Assembly (NCBI GenBank): GCA_937883755.1
Contig: CAKZYA010000011.1
Location: 59,300 to 123,299, forward strand
DNA: 64,000 bases
Direction of reading: 5' to 3'
Source: an uncultured Flammeovirgaceae bacterium
GTDB taxonomy: Bacteria; Bacteroidota; Bacteroidia; Cytophagales; Cyclobacteriaceae
Under the pieces are notes generated by a model. The model was not told the DNA's origin. It saw only the letters and a list, made by a program, of their open reading frames with translations, and ran no database searches. Both the position numbers and the translations under genes were made by a program. Below, piece by piece: positions 54,277 to 63,446 of the stretch (position 1 is the stretch's first letter; the number at the start of each line of letters is the position of its first letter).

Positions 54277-57200
54277 TCACGTGCGAGCCATGCGACGTTC
54301 TTTATCGCTAGAAATGTAAGTATACATGGCTGGAATTACGTAGAGGGTTAGGATGGTGGAGAAAATTAGTCCACCGATCACCGCAATACCCATAGAAACC
54401 CGGCTTTCGGAACCAGCCCCTAGTGCTAAGGCAATAGGCAGAATACCTAGTACCGTAGATAGGCTAGTCATCAGAATGGGGCGGAAGCGAGATTCGGCGG
54501 CTTCAATAATGGCCTCCTGAATATTCTTTCCCTGGGCTTTGCGCTGATTGGCAAATTCTACAATCAAGATTCCGTTTTTGGTGACCAAACCGATTAGCAT
54601 GATGATTCCAATCTGGCTGAAAATGTTGAGAGTTTCATTAAAGTACCAGATAGCCAACATAGCTCCGGCCAGTGCCAATGGCACTGTAAACATAATAGTA
54701 AAGGGGTCGCGGAAGCTCTCAAACTGCGCCGATAGCACCAGGTAAATGAGAATAATTGCAAATAGCAAAGCGAACAATAAGCTATTAGAACTTTCTCGAA
54801 ACTCCGCCGACTGTCCGTCTAGGTCGGTGGCAAAAGAACCATCTAACGTCTCCTGAGCAATTTGTTCCATAGTATTGATACCATCACCCAGTGTATACCC
54901 GGGAGCTAAAGCCGCCGATACAGTAGCCGAACTGTAGCGATTGAAGCGAAATAGTTGAGGGGGAGTACTTTCTTCATTAAGATACACCAGATTGTCTAAC
55001 TGGATTAGTTGACCATCAGCATTCTTTACATACAGCGAGCGCAAGTCCAAAGGATCATCTCGATCGTCCCGTTTTACTTGTCCAATAATTTGGTACTGCT
55101 TACCATCCATAATGAAGTAACCGAAGCGAGAACCACTTAACCCTAACTGCAAGGTTTCAGCAATATCGCGCACCGAAACGCCTAGATTCCGAGCTTTTTC
55201 CCGGTCAATCTCAATGGATATTTCTGGTTTATTAAATTTTAGATTCAGATCAACAAAGGCAAAAGCGGGGCTTTGATCAGCTAAATCCATAAAATTTGGT
55301 AGTACCTCCTCCAGCTTTTCTAAAGTTGGAGCCTGAATTACAAACTGTACTGGTAAGCCCTGTCGCTCGTTATTGATGGTAGGTTCCTGGGCAATATACG
55401 CTCGAGCTTGCGTGAGTGCCTGTATTTTGGGAGTGATTGCATTCACTATTTCCTGCTGACTACGTTTTCGTTCCGAGGCATCAACCAAGGTAAGGCGCAT
55501 GAAGGCTGAATTAACTGAGGAAGTAGAACTGAAACCTGGGGAAGTTACCGTAATTACTGCATCGCTCTCGGGCACGTTTTCCTGTACTACTTGTACCAAT
55601 TGATCCACGTAGTGATCCATATACTCAAAGGTTGCACCTTCGGGACCTGAAGCTAACATGCGCAATTGTCCTCGATCTTCTAGCGGAGCCAACTCCTGTT
55701 GAAGCGTATTTAGAAACAGGTAGATCAGTCCAACCGAAGCAGCAATTACTCCAAGAGCCAACCATCGGTACTGCATAAAACTCTCTAGGGAGCGGTTGTA
55801 CCTCTGATTGAGCCACTCAAAGAACGGCTCAGTTTTTCGGTAGAGCCAAGTCTGTTGCTTTCGTCGCTTTAGAATGCGAGAACACAACATAGGCGCCAAA
55901 GAAAGAGCTACAAAGGATGAAATCACCACTGCGGAGGCAATCACTAGTCCGAATTCTCGGAATAGCCTTCCGGTGAGCCCTTGAAGGAAAATAACAGGTA
56001 GAAATACTGCGGCTAAAGCTACCGTAGTAGAGACTACGGCAAAGAAAATCTCCTTGGCACCTTCTAAACTAGCGTCTACCGGTGGTGTGCCTTTCTCAAT
56101 TTTGGCGTAAATATTTTCCAACACTACAATGGTATCATCCACTACCAGACCAATTGCCAATACAATACCTAGCATGGTGAGTACATTGATAGAGAATCCC
56201 AGTACGTACATTAGAAAAAATGTCCCGATCAGAGCAATTGGGATGGTGATAACCGGAATGATGGTTGTACGCCAATCGCGTAGAAAGAGGAAGATAATCA
56301 GAGCGACTAGTACAAATGCTACTACGATGGTTTGTTGTACTTCCGCTACTGACTCGCGAATATAACCAGTTTTGTCAAAGCCAATCCCTACCTCAATATC
56401 TTCGGGTAGATCCTTTTTGATAAACTCTAGCCGTTGGTAAAACTGATCAGCAATATCAATATTATTAGATCCTGGTTGGGTACGAATAGCGAGTCCGACC
56501 ATCGAGATGCCATCTCGCTTTAGTAATGTACGTTCGTTTTCTGGTCCTAGTGCAGCGTTACCAATGTCTTTAAACTTTACTACGGTTTCGCCTGACTCTT
56601 TGATAATCAGATTATTATAATCTTCAGGAGTGTTAATTCTCCCCATCGTGCGGACGGTAAGCTCAGTATTGAGTCCTTCTACTCGACCGGAGGGTAACTC
56701 TACATTATCGCGTTGTACGGCATTCAGTACATCCAGTGGAGTAAGATTGTAAGCAGCTAATTTATCAGCATCCATCCACAAGCGCATGGAGTAGCGCTTA
56801 TCGCCCCAAATACTAATATCACTCACTCCAGAGATAGTCTGTATTCGTTCTTTAAAATCGTTTTGGGCAATAGCCGACAGTTCTAACAATGAACGCTTAT
56901 CGCTCTTAATATTCAGGAAGATAATCGGGCTAGAATCAGCGTCAGCTTTCCGCACAATAGGCGGGTCGGCATCGGGTGGCAAACGGTATACTGCTGCCGA
57001 AACCTTATCGCGCACATCGTTGGCAGCGGCTTCTAAATCGACATCCAAGTCAAATTCGGCAGTTACGGTACTTCGCCCGTCGCGGCTCACTGAGGTCAGG
57101 CTTTTGATACCTGCCACACCATTAATGTATTCTTCTAAGGGCTCAGTAATCTGAGACTCAATTACATCAGCATTAGCACCAGTGTAGGTAGTAGATACCG

Positions 57201-57339
57201 AAATACGGGGTGGATCAACGCTAGGGTACTCCCGCACTCCTAAAAATCGGAATCCAATGATGCCAAAGATGAGGATGATGATTGACATCACGATGGCTAA
57301 TACCGGACGCTGAACACTAGTTGAAGATAAACTGGCCAT
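54277..57339 (-). CDS. RND-family multidrug efflux transporter
   Basis: 1020 residues, twelve membrane helices in two halves with two large periplasmic loops. The proton-relay aspartates are in the helix 4 region (AIGLVVDDTIVVLENI) and the lysine in helix 10 region (IGLVTKNGILIVEF). The RND signature GVREYPSVDPPRISVSTTY opens the first loop. It exports toxic compounds using the proton gradient, together with the adaptor and TolC genes beside it. A heptamer repeat precedes its start codon. Confidence 0.96.
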   Translation of the reverse strand: MASLSSTSVQRPVLAIVMSIIILIFGIIGFRFLGVREYPSVDPPRISVSTTYTGANADVIESQITEPLEEYINGVAGIKSLTSVSRDGRSTVTAEFDLDVDLEAAANDVRDKVSAAVYRLPPDADPPIVRKADADSSPIIFLNIKSDKRSLLELSAIAQNDFKERIQTISGVSDISIWGDKRYSMRLWMDADKLAAYNLTPLDVLNAVQRDNVELPSGRVEGLNTELTVRTMGRINTPEDYNNLIIKESGETVVKFKDIGNAALGPENERTLLKRDGISMVGLAIRTQPGSNNIDIADQFYQRLEFIKKDLPEDIEVGIGFDKTGYIRESVAEVQQTIVVAFVLVALIIFLFLRDWRTTIIPVITIPIALIGTFFLMYVLGFSINVLTMLGIVLAIGLVVDDTIVVLENIYAKIEKGTPPVDASLEGAKEIFFAVVSTTVALAAVFLPVIFLQGLTGRLFREFGLVIASAVVISSFVALSLAPMLCSRILKRRKQQTWLYRKTEPFFEWLNQRYNRSLESFMQYRWLALGVIAASVGLIYLFLNTLQQELAPLEDRGQLRMLASGPEGATFEYMDHYVDQLVQVVQENVPESDAVITVTSPGFSSTSSVNSAFMRLTLVDASERKRSQQEIVNAITPKIQALTQARAYIAQEPTINNERQGLPVQFVIQAPTLEKLEEVLPNFMDLADQSPAFAFVDLNLKFNKPEISIEIDREKARNLGVSVRDIAETLQLGLSGSRFGYFIMDGKQYQIIGQVKRDDRDDPLDLRSLYVKNADGQLIQLDNLVYLNEESTPPQLFRFNRYSSATVSAALAPGYTLGDGINTMEQIAQETLDGSFATDLDGQSAEFRESSNSLLFALLFAIILIYLVLSAQFESFRDPFTIMFTVPLALAGAMLAIWYFNETLNIFSQIGIIMLIGLVTKNGILIVEFANQRKAQGKNIQEAIIEAAESRFRPILMTSLSTVLGILPIALALGAGSESRVSMGIAVIGGLIFSTILTLYVIPAMYTYISSDKERRMART

Positions 57340-57345
57340 AGGCGA

Positions 57346-57373
57346 ATGAGTAATGAGTAATGAGTAATGAGTA
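57346..57373 (-). repeat. heptamer tandem repeat upstream of the RND gene
   Basis: Four exact copies of ATGAGTA (TACTCAT on the coding strand) end 6 bases before the RND ATG. Slippage in this tract would shift the spacing between any upstream control site and the start codon. Confidence 0.85.
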
Positions 57374-57434
57374 ATTCAAGAACGATGAATAATGAGACGT
57401 TAATTATTAATCCGCGCCACAGTAGCATCATTCA

Positions 57435-58517
57435 TTACTCGGTGAGTGTAATGTCTACCGAACTTCCGGATTTAATTTGCAGAATACCGGAAGTAACTAC
57501 GGTATCTTTCTGACTAAGCCCTGATGAAATCTCTACATCCCGGTTGGTGCGAATGCCCACCTGCACTTTGCGTTCTTCTACGGTTCCCTGCTTCGCAATA
57601 AATACTTTGTGACCGTTCAGTTCAGGGATAACGGCCTGAGTAGGCACCATTAGTGCGTCGTCTTCCCGGTTGAGAGTCAGGCTGATGCGGGCAAACTGAC
57701 CAGGCAGCAGCCGACGATATTCATTGGGGCTAATGGCTCGCATCTTGAGCGTTCGGGTGGCAGGGTCAATCATCGGGTCAATTGCGTAAATCTTTCCGCT
57801 AAATGCATCATCGGAAGCATCTGTCTGGAACTCAATTTCATCACCAATCTTAATATCGTTGCTGTAGCGTCCGGGTACCGAGAACTCTATTTTAGCGGGA
57901 TCAATATTGGAAAAAGTAGCGATTGTGGTCTGGGGCGAAATGTAGCTACCTGTACTCACGTAGCGTAAGCCGATCATACCATCGAAAGGAGCGCGAATCT
58001 GAGATTTAGCAATCTGGGCTTCTAGTACTTTGATATCAGCCGTTGAGGTGTTGAGTTCGGTCAGAGCCTGATCATATTCTTCCTGACTGATGGCTTCTTT
58101 CTCTAGTAAGAGTCGCTGACGATACTCCATATCTTCGCGCAGCTTGCGGGTGTACTTCAGCTTTTCTAGTTGAGCAGTTAATTCTTCGTCATTAATGGTA
58201 AGCAATAAAGTACCTTGTTTTACCTCTTGCCCCTCTTGAAAATAAATACCCGTCACTTTTCCAGAAATCTCGCTACGGATTTCCAATGATTCGTTGGCAA
58301 GCACAGCTCCAGTAATCTGAATCTGGTCACTTAAGCGTTTGGGTTCTACCACCACTGCATTTACCGGAATAGCTTTAGGAGCTGCTGGTGAAGTCGTAGC
58401 AGCTGATGCATTAAGATTACTCTCTTTGTCGGAAAAGTCTAGTTTAGGTAAGGCGACGAGAAATAAAACCAACAGGACAATAACTGCGGTAAGGATGGTT
58501 CTGACCGTTTTGTTCAT
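57435..58517 (-). CDS. RND efflux periplasmic adaptor (membrane fusion protein)
   Basis: 360 residues. One N-terminal membrane anchor (about 7-24) precedes a periplasmic part with the biotinyl/lipoyl-like halves (EISGKVTGIYFQEGQEVKQG and IRAPFDGMIGLRYVSTGSY), a coiled-coil hairpin (QLEKLKYTRKLREDMEYRQ), a beta-barrel and a membrane-proximal domain. It bridges the RND transporter and TolC. It is the first gene of the three-gene efflux operon. Confidence 0.94.
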   Translation of the reverse strand: MNKTVRTILTAVIVLLVLFLVALPKLDFSDKESNLNASAATTSPAAPKAIPVNAVVVEPKRLSDQIQITGAVLANESLEIRSEISGKVTGIYFQEGQEVKQGTLLLTINDEELTAQLEKLKYTRKLREDMEYRQRLLLEKEAISQEEYDQALTELNTSTADIKVLEAQIAKSQIRAPFDGMIGLRYVSTGSYISPQTTIATFSNIDPAKIEFSVPGRYSNDIKIGDEIEFQTDASDDAFSGKIYAIDPMIDPATRTLKMRAISPNEYRRLLPGQFARISLTLNREDDALMVPTQAVIPELNGHKVFIAKQGTVEERKVQVGIRTNRDVEISSGLSQKDTVVTSGILQIKSGSSVDITLTE

Positions 58518-58557
58518 AGGGTGGTAAGATGCCTAAGCAATAAAAAATTTACGTATC

Positions 58558-58565
58558 CAAAAATA
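58558..58565 (-). promoter_or_regulatory. candidate -7 element of the efflux operon
   Basis: On the minus strand the bases read TATTTTTG, a perfect TAnnTTTG, about 40 bases before the adaptor start. A TTTG is found upstream but with only a 13-base spacer, so this is tentative. Confidence 0.35.
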
Positions 58566-58660
58566 TTTTAGTGTCAACCAAAGTACAGTAATGTAACGCC
58601 CTCAGACTCCTTCGGTTCACCCATTTGCACCTGTTATGTCTAACATTCTGTGCCATTTGT

Positions 58661-59461
58661 CTATTTTCCTACACTAGTAAGAGCATAACGGTTAATAAAT
58701 TGTAGTGCTTCCTGATTAAATACTTCAGGGCGTTCGATATTTACTACGTGCCCACAGTTCTCAATCACCCGAAGAACAGCTTGGCGGTGCAGCTTGACAA
58801 TACGCTTGACCGGAGGCAAAAACATATAGTCATGCTCACCCATCACGTAGAGGGTTGGAATGTTGATATCTTTTTCCTTAAAGTATTTCAATAAAGGGTT
58901 CACTTCATGGGTCAGTTTGTACCAACGTAAAAACTCTTTTTTGTAGAGCCGCTTGGCCTCTCGGATAAATAGGTTACGTGAAACTTGATCGCGCTTACTA
59001 GGCATAATAATCCAGGCAAAAAATTGGTATAACCACATGTAGGGAATAAAGCGCTTGAAGGCATGACCCACGTAAACTAAAAAGCGAGATCGGATATTTA
59101 GACGGGTAATGGCTCCACACAGTACCATTGATTTTAGCCGTTCGGGAGCTAATTCTCCAATGGAGCGAATAATGATAGACCCCAGCGATACACCTACAAA
59201 ATGGGCTTGCTTAATTTTCAGATGTTCTACTACCTCTAAAATATCCCGACTAATATCCTGAAAGGAATATTGATTCTCTACGTATTCTTTGAGTAGGTCT
59301 TTAGAGCGTCCGTGGCCGCGTAAGTCTACCAAAAGCACATTAAATTGTTCCTTGAACGCTTTGATTTGCTTGTACCAAATAGACGAACTCCCTCCAGCAC
59401 CGTGTACAAATACGACCCAGTCTCGATTTTCATCTGAACGATACTCCCGATAAAATAACAT
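58661..59461 (-). CDS. alpha/beta-fold hydrolase
   Basis: 266 residues. The catalytic elements are HGAGGSSSIW (oxyanion loop), the nucleophile elbow GVSLGS (Ser92), Asp in the GEHDYMF loop and His in NCGHVVNIE. DLRGHGRS is the usual turn after strand 4. A helical, basic cap lies between. Substrate is not evident; esterase, lipase or lactonase are possible. It is transcribed alone. Confidence 0.92.
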   Translation of the reverse strand: MLFYREYRSDENRDWVVFVHGAGGSSSIWYKQIKAFKEQFNVLLVDLRGHGRSKDLLKEYVENQYSFQDISRDILEVVEHLKIKQAHFVGVSLGSIIIRSIGELAPERLKSMVLCGAITRLNIRSRFLVYVGHAFKRFIPYMWLYQFFAWIIMPSKRDQVSRNLFIREAKRLYKKEFLRWYKLTHEVNPLLKYFKEKDINIPTLYVMGEHDYMFLPPVKRIVKLHRQAVLRVIENCGHVVNIERPEVFNQEALQFINRYALTSVGK

Positions 59462-59594
59462 AAGCGTACTTGGTAAACTAGATTTTATCCAGTAAGGTTA
59501 CAGCAATACAATTATAGTGAAATGCTACGGAGCTAATCTGCTTAAGAGTTTAAGGTACCTAACTCATTACCACATATAAACCACAAAGTACTAA

Positions 59595-60146
59595 TCAATA
59601 TAAATCTACCAGGCGATAATAATCCATCATCGTCTTACGAAAAGCTTCTCGCTCATCTCGAGTAGCCAGCACTGGAACTCGCTCACCCTGGGTGCTTTCA
59701 GTAGATAGTTGATGGGCATCTTGCAAACTATTATATATCTGGCTAGCGAACTGATAGTGCTTCTCTTTATTACCAGGTACATATTCGTAAACGCCCGTCT
59801 GTTGTACACTATCTTGCCAGTAGATTCTGAGCGTATCTTGCTGCTGCAAATAAGTATTAGGTTCCGTCAGTACGTAAGCCTCATCGTACCGCCAGTTAAT
59901 TACAATGGCTAAGTTCATGACAGGTTGATCCTCCACCTGACTTCGCTCTTTAATTCGATAGATATCAAGTTTAGCAGCATCCATCGTTTCTTTATCGTAG
60001 TAGCTTTGCCGCACATTTTTAAAAAAAAGCTCAGAAGCATCAGAAGTTGTAAACTTGGCTTCAGCATCGTTTACTTTACGCCGCTTGTCGGGGTTACAAG
60101 CTAGGCAAACTATCAACCATAGAGAAATTAGTATATCTAGTTTCAT
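59595..60146 (-). CDS. small lipoprotein of unknown function
   Basis: 183 residues. The signal ends LIVCLAC (Cys17). The mature part begins with a basic, helical stretch and then a mixed fold with YVPGNKEKHYQFASQIYN. No family recognised. It is separated from its neighbours by more than 130 bases on both sides. Confidence 0.75.
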   Translation of the reverse strand: MKLDILISLWLIVCLACNPDKRRKVNDAEAKFTTSDASELFFKNVRQSYYDKETMDAAKLDIYRIKERSQVEDQPVMNLAIVINWRYDEAYVLTEPNTYLQQQDTLRIYWQDSVQQTGVYEYVPGNKEKHYQFASQIYNSLQDAHQLSTESTQGERVPVLATRDEREAFRKTMMDYYRLVDLY

Positions 60147-60304
60147 AAGCTTTCAGATAACCTGAAAAGAGAAATTATTGTTTCTGTTGGAATCACAAGG
60201 ATGAATTGTAGTGCCTAAGTACTCTTGTGTTCCTGAAATAAGTAGGGTAACTTGAACGCTCAACTTACTATCCTACAACGGCTTGTCCACTCGAACCCTT
60301 AAAA

Positions 60305-60724
60305 ATGATGAATCACCCTTTTCACTTAGCCTTTCCGGTATCTGATTTAGTTGATACCCGTAAATTTTATGAAGATCTTTTGGGTTGCTCGGTAGGACGT
60401 ACCTCCGAGCGATGGATTGATTTTAATTTTTACGGTCACCAGATTAGTGCTCACTTGAAACCTGAAGAAGTGCTCAAAGCTCAAACTAATGAGGTAGATG
60501 GTGATCAGGTACCGGTGCGTCACTTCGGGGCTATTTTAGATATGGGAACCTGGGAAAGCCTGGCTGAACGACTAGAGGGAGCTGGAATTGATTTTATTAT
60601 TCAGCCTCATGTTAGATTTAAGGGCGAAGTGGGCGAACAAGCGACTATGTTCTTTCTCGACCCCAGTGGTAATGCACTAGAGTTTAAAGCCTTTCAAGAC
60701 TACAATCAGATTTTTGCTAGCTGA
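60305..60724 (+). CDS. VOC-superfamily (glyoxalase-like) protein
   Basis: 139 residues. The paired beta-alpha-beta-beta-beta units of the vicinal oxygen chelate fold are recognisable: [22 protein letters not shown], then [14 protein letters not shown], and the closing [16 protein letters not shown]. Candidate metal ligands are His7 or so, His in GHQISAHL and Glu in ALEFK. Substrate cannot be inferred. It is convergent with the next gene, 2 bases apart. Confidence 0.88.
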   Translation: MMNHPFHLAFPVSDLVDTRKFYEDLLGCSVGRTSERWIDFNFYGHQISAHLKPEEVLKAQTNEVDGDQVPVRHFGAILDMGTWESLAERLEGAGIDFIIQPHVRFKGEVGEQATMFFLDPSGNALEFKAFQDYNQIFAS

Positions 60725-60726
60725 GG

Positions 60727-61290
60727 TTACATATCCTGAACGATGATCTTTTTAGAAAAATAAATACTCCACATTCCTAAGAAAGCTGCTTCTGTATCAG
60801 TGGGCATAGCTAAGGACATTCGTAAAGAATCGTTGAGTATAACCGGATGCGTGTACAACAAAGTGTCTTCTCCAATGCGTTGCACATTGCCAATTAACTC
60901 TTGATTCTGTTCTTGGCTGTAGCGGTAAGCTTCCAAGATTTGCTGCTCTTTCTCCCTTAGACCTGAAGTCTGAACCGACTCTGAAACCCAGTGAACGGTA
61001 GCATCCTCTGCAAATGTATGTACTGACTGTTTTTGCAAATAAGTAATGAAATCGGCCTCTGGCTTTTCTTCCCGATACTGTTTTACGAGGAGCGAGAGCA
61101 TCTGCTGAGCCATACTGCCTCCGCGCAGGTAGGCTGCTTCAGTAATCTCATCAGGAGTGACGCGCTTAGGCTCTCGCCGAGCCATCTCCTGTTGCACCGC
61201 AGTAGTGTCTACCCGTTGTTCTCCAGTACCACCGCAGGCGAACAGCAGCAGTGGGAACAGGGAAACCAAAGACCGTAGTAAATTCATCAT
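60727..61290 (-). CDS. lipoprotein, possibly Tll0287-like (DUF3365) without heme motif
   Basis: 187 residues. The signal ends PLLLFAC (Cys19). The C-terminal half (DTLLYTHPVILNDSLRMSLA ... FLGMWSIYFSKKIIV) recalls the end of Tll0287/DUF3365 sensory heme domains, but the CxxCH heme site of the family is absent. I am not sure of the family. A start at the second Met is equally possible. It is the last gene of the selD-side cluster on the minus strand, 41 bases after selD. Confidence 0.7.
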   Translation of the reverse strand: MMNLLRSLVSLFPLLLFACGGTGEQRVDTTAVQQEMARREPKRVTPDEITEAAYLRGGSMAQQMLSLLVKQYREEKPEADFITYLQKQSVHTFAEDATVHWVSESVQTSGLREKEQQILEAYRYSQEQNQELIGNVQRIGEDTLLYTHPVILNDSLRMSLAMPTDTEAAFLGMWSIYFSKKIIVQDM

Positions 61291-61331
61291 GATGGTATCA
61301 ATACCTGGAATAGTAACTGTCAGCTAGGCGG

Positions 61332-62375
61332 TTAGTTAACTTGAATTAGCTTATCTTTTGGCTCGGTTATTTCACCAAACGCTTCTACTGATAGGCCAAT
61401 AGATTGGGTGTACTGAATAAAGCTAGCTTCGTACTCCTTTTCTACGGCAACTAGTAAACCACCGCTCGTCTGCGGATCGCACAGTAGGGCTTTTTGTTCA
61501 TCACTGATTGGGCTCATCTTGGCTCCATAACTATCCCAATTACGCTTTGTACCACCCGGAATACTATCTTGAGCAAGATACCCATCAATACCCTCAAAAC
61601 GAGGGACTTTGTTATAGTTAACAACAGCACTTACCTGACTGGCTTCACAGACTTCAGCTAAATGACCAAGTAAGCCAAACCCAGTGACATCGGTCATGGC
61701 TTTTACGTAGGAAAGGCGACCAAACTGTATTCCGGCATGGTTTAATTGCAGCATACTTTCCAGAGCCATCTGAAAGTCGGTATCTTTCACGATTCCCTTT
61801 TTCTGAGCCGTAGTTAAAACGCCTATTCCTAGTGGCTTAGTCAAAAAGAGTTTGCAACCGGGGGTAGCCTGACTATTTTGTTTAATGTGTTCTACCAGGA
61901 TTTGTCCGGTGACGGCTAACCCGAAGATAGGTTCAGGAGCATCAATACTGTGCCCTCCCGCCAGTGGGATATTTGCTTTACGGCAAGCTGCTTTTGCTCC
62001 GGCAACTACTTGTTGAGCTACTTCCGCTGGAATTTTATCAATGGGCCAGCCCAGAATGGCAACAGCCATCGTGGGGGTTCCGCCCATCGCATATACATCA
62101 CTGAGAGCATTTACTGAAGCAATTTGCCCAAAGTCAAACGGATCATCTACAATAGGCATGAAAAAATCGGTAGTACTGATAAGAGCCTGCCCTTGCCCTA
62201 CGTCGTAGACGGCAGCATCGTCTCTGGTGCTGTTACCGACAATCAGGTTAGGATCGTGAAAGTCATCATCCGAAGCTAAAATGCTTTCCAATACTTTGGG
62301 AGATATTTTACATCCGCAACCAGCTCCGTGGCTGTATTGGGTAAGTCGAATAGGCTCGTTTTCCTGCATAATCAA
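61332..62375 (-). CDS. selD: selenide, water dikinase
   Basis: 347 residues. The active-site segment is [16 protein letters not shown], with Cys20 in the position of the catalytic Cys/Sec and Lys23 conserved. Further motifs are [26 protein letters not shown] and the [14 protein letters not shown] loop. It makes selenophosphate from selenide and ATP. Its start overlaps the mnmH stop by 4 bases, so both are translationally coupled. The gene uses an ordinary Cys codon, not UGA. Confidence 0.96.
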   Translation of the reverse strand: MIMQENEPIRLTQYSHGAGCGCKISPKVLESILASDDDFHDPNLIVGNSTRDDAAVYDVGQGQALISTTDFFMPIVDDPFDFGQIASVNALSDVYAMGGTPTMAVAILGWPIDKIPAEVAQQVVAGAKAACRKANIPLAGGHSIDAPEPIFGLAVTGQILVEHIKQNSQATPGCKLFLTKPLGIGVLTTAQKKGIVKDTDFQMALESMLQLNHAGIQFGRLSYVKAMTDVTGFGLLGHLAEVCEASQVSAVVNYNKVPRFEGIDGYLAQDSIPGGTKRNWDSYGAKMSPISDEQKALLCDPQTSGGLLVAVEKEYEASFIQYTQSIGLSVEAFGEITEPKDKLIQVN

Positions 62376-63421
62376 ATAGGAGTTAGGTTAGGGTGAAGGT
62401 TTTTATTAGCGGCAAATTTCCGAATCAGCCAGGCGTTGGTCACTGGATCATCAGTTGGGCAGTCCAAAGTGTAGCGTAGGTTGGCAGGTTTGCGTTCCAG
62501 ATTACGCTGATAGCTACGGTCGTAGTACTCTAGTAGTAGATCGGCGACATCAGCCAATCGGTTTTCTTCCAAAGCTTGCAAGGCTTGTTGGGTTCGCAAC
62601 CCACCCAACCGTCGTTCAATAGTCTGGATGGCTCGAGCAAGTTTCGTCTGGTTAAGATGACCATAGTTCCGTACCAGACGCTGCACTCGAAGGGAGCGAG
62701 GAACTTCTACTACTACCACTGATGCCTGTTTCATATGTTCCCAAAACTCGTACGGAAGCTGAACTCCACCAATGCTGAATGATTCGTCTTCTATCCAAAT
62801 TGTTTTGGATAGATCAAGCGAACGCCAGACCTCGAACAAATTATTCTGAAACTGTTCAGAAGTCGGTTGGGAGCTTTGACCAATTCCCCCAAAGGCTGAT
62901 CCCCGATGGTTGGCAAGTTTCTCCAAGTCAATAACTTGTTCGCCCTGTTGCTTTAGCTCCTGAAGTATTTCGGTTTTACCGCTTCCAGTTGCTCCGCCTA
63001 CAATCAAGATAGGTAGTGGCTGTTGATAGATTTTCCGGGATGTCTGGCGATAGGCTTTATAACCACCCATTAAAGTATGGGCTTGTAATCCAGCCCTGGT
63101 AAGTAGCCAGGCTACGCTTTCGCTGCGCATTCCACCCCGCCAGCAATGCACCAGTACTTGCCTATCTACGGCTAGTTCACTAGCAGTTTCTACCAGATTG
63201 CGCATCTTCGATCCAACAATATCCAAGCCTGTCAAAAGTGCTTCGTAGCGCCCAGTCTGCTTATATAGCGTACCTACCTGTGCTCGTTCTTCGTTAGAAA
63301 ATAGCGGTAAATTATATGCTTGGGGAATATGACCCATCTGATATTCAGCAGGCGAACGAGCATCCAGTATGGGTAGCTGCTTACCTTGATTGAGGAATTC
63401 GCATACAGAAAGTTGAGCCAT
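62372..63421 (-). CDS. mnmH: tRNA 2-selenouridine synthase
   Basis: 349 residues. An N-terminal rhodanese domain with [12 protein letters not shown] (catalytic Cys93) is followed by a P-loop domain with [10 protein letters not shown] (about residues 141-150). This two-domain arrangement defines MnmH (SelU/YbbB). It replaces sulfur by selenium in the wobble 2-thiouridine of some tRNAs, using selenophosphate from SelD. It lies 25 bases after the upstream transporter gene. Confidence 0.95.
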   Translation of the reverse strand: MAQLSVCEFLNQGKQLPILDARSPAEYQMGHIPQAYNLPLFSNEERAQVGTLYKQTGRYEALLTGLDIVGSKMRNLVETASELAVDRQVLVHCWRGGMRSESVAWLLTRAGLQAHTLMGGYKAYRQTSRKIYQQPLPILIVGGATGSGKTEILQELKQQGEQVIDLEKLANHRGSAFGGIGQSSQPTSEQFQNNLFEVWRSLDLSKTIWIEDESFSIGGVQLPYEFWEHMKQASVVVVEVPRSLRVQRLVRNYGHLNQTKLARAIQTIERRLGGLRTQQALQALEENRLADVADLLLEYYDRSYQRNLERKPANLRYTLDCPTDDPVTNAWLIRKFAANKNLHPNLTPI

Positions 63422-63446
63422 AGTGGATTAACCAACTCCCGTAGTA

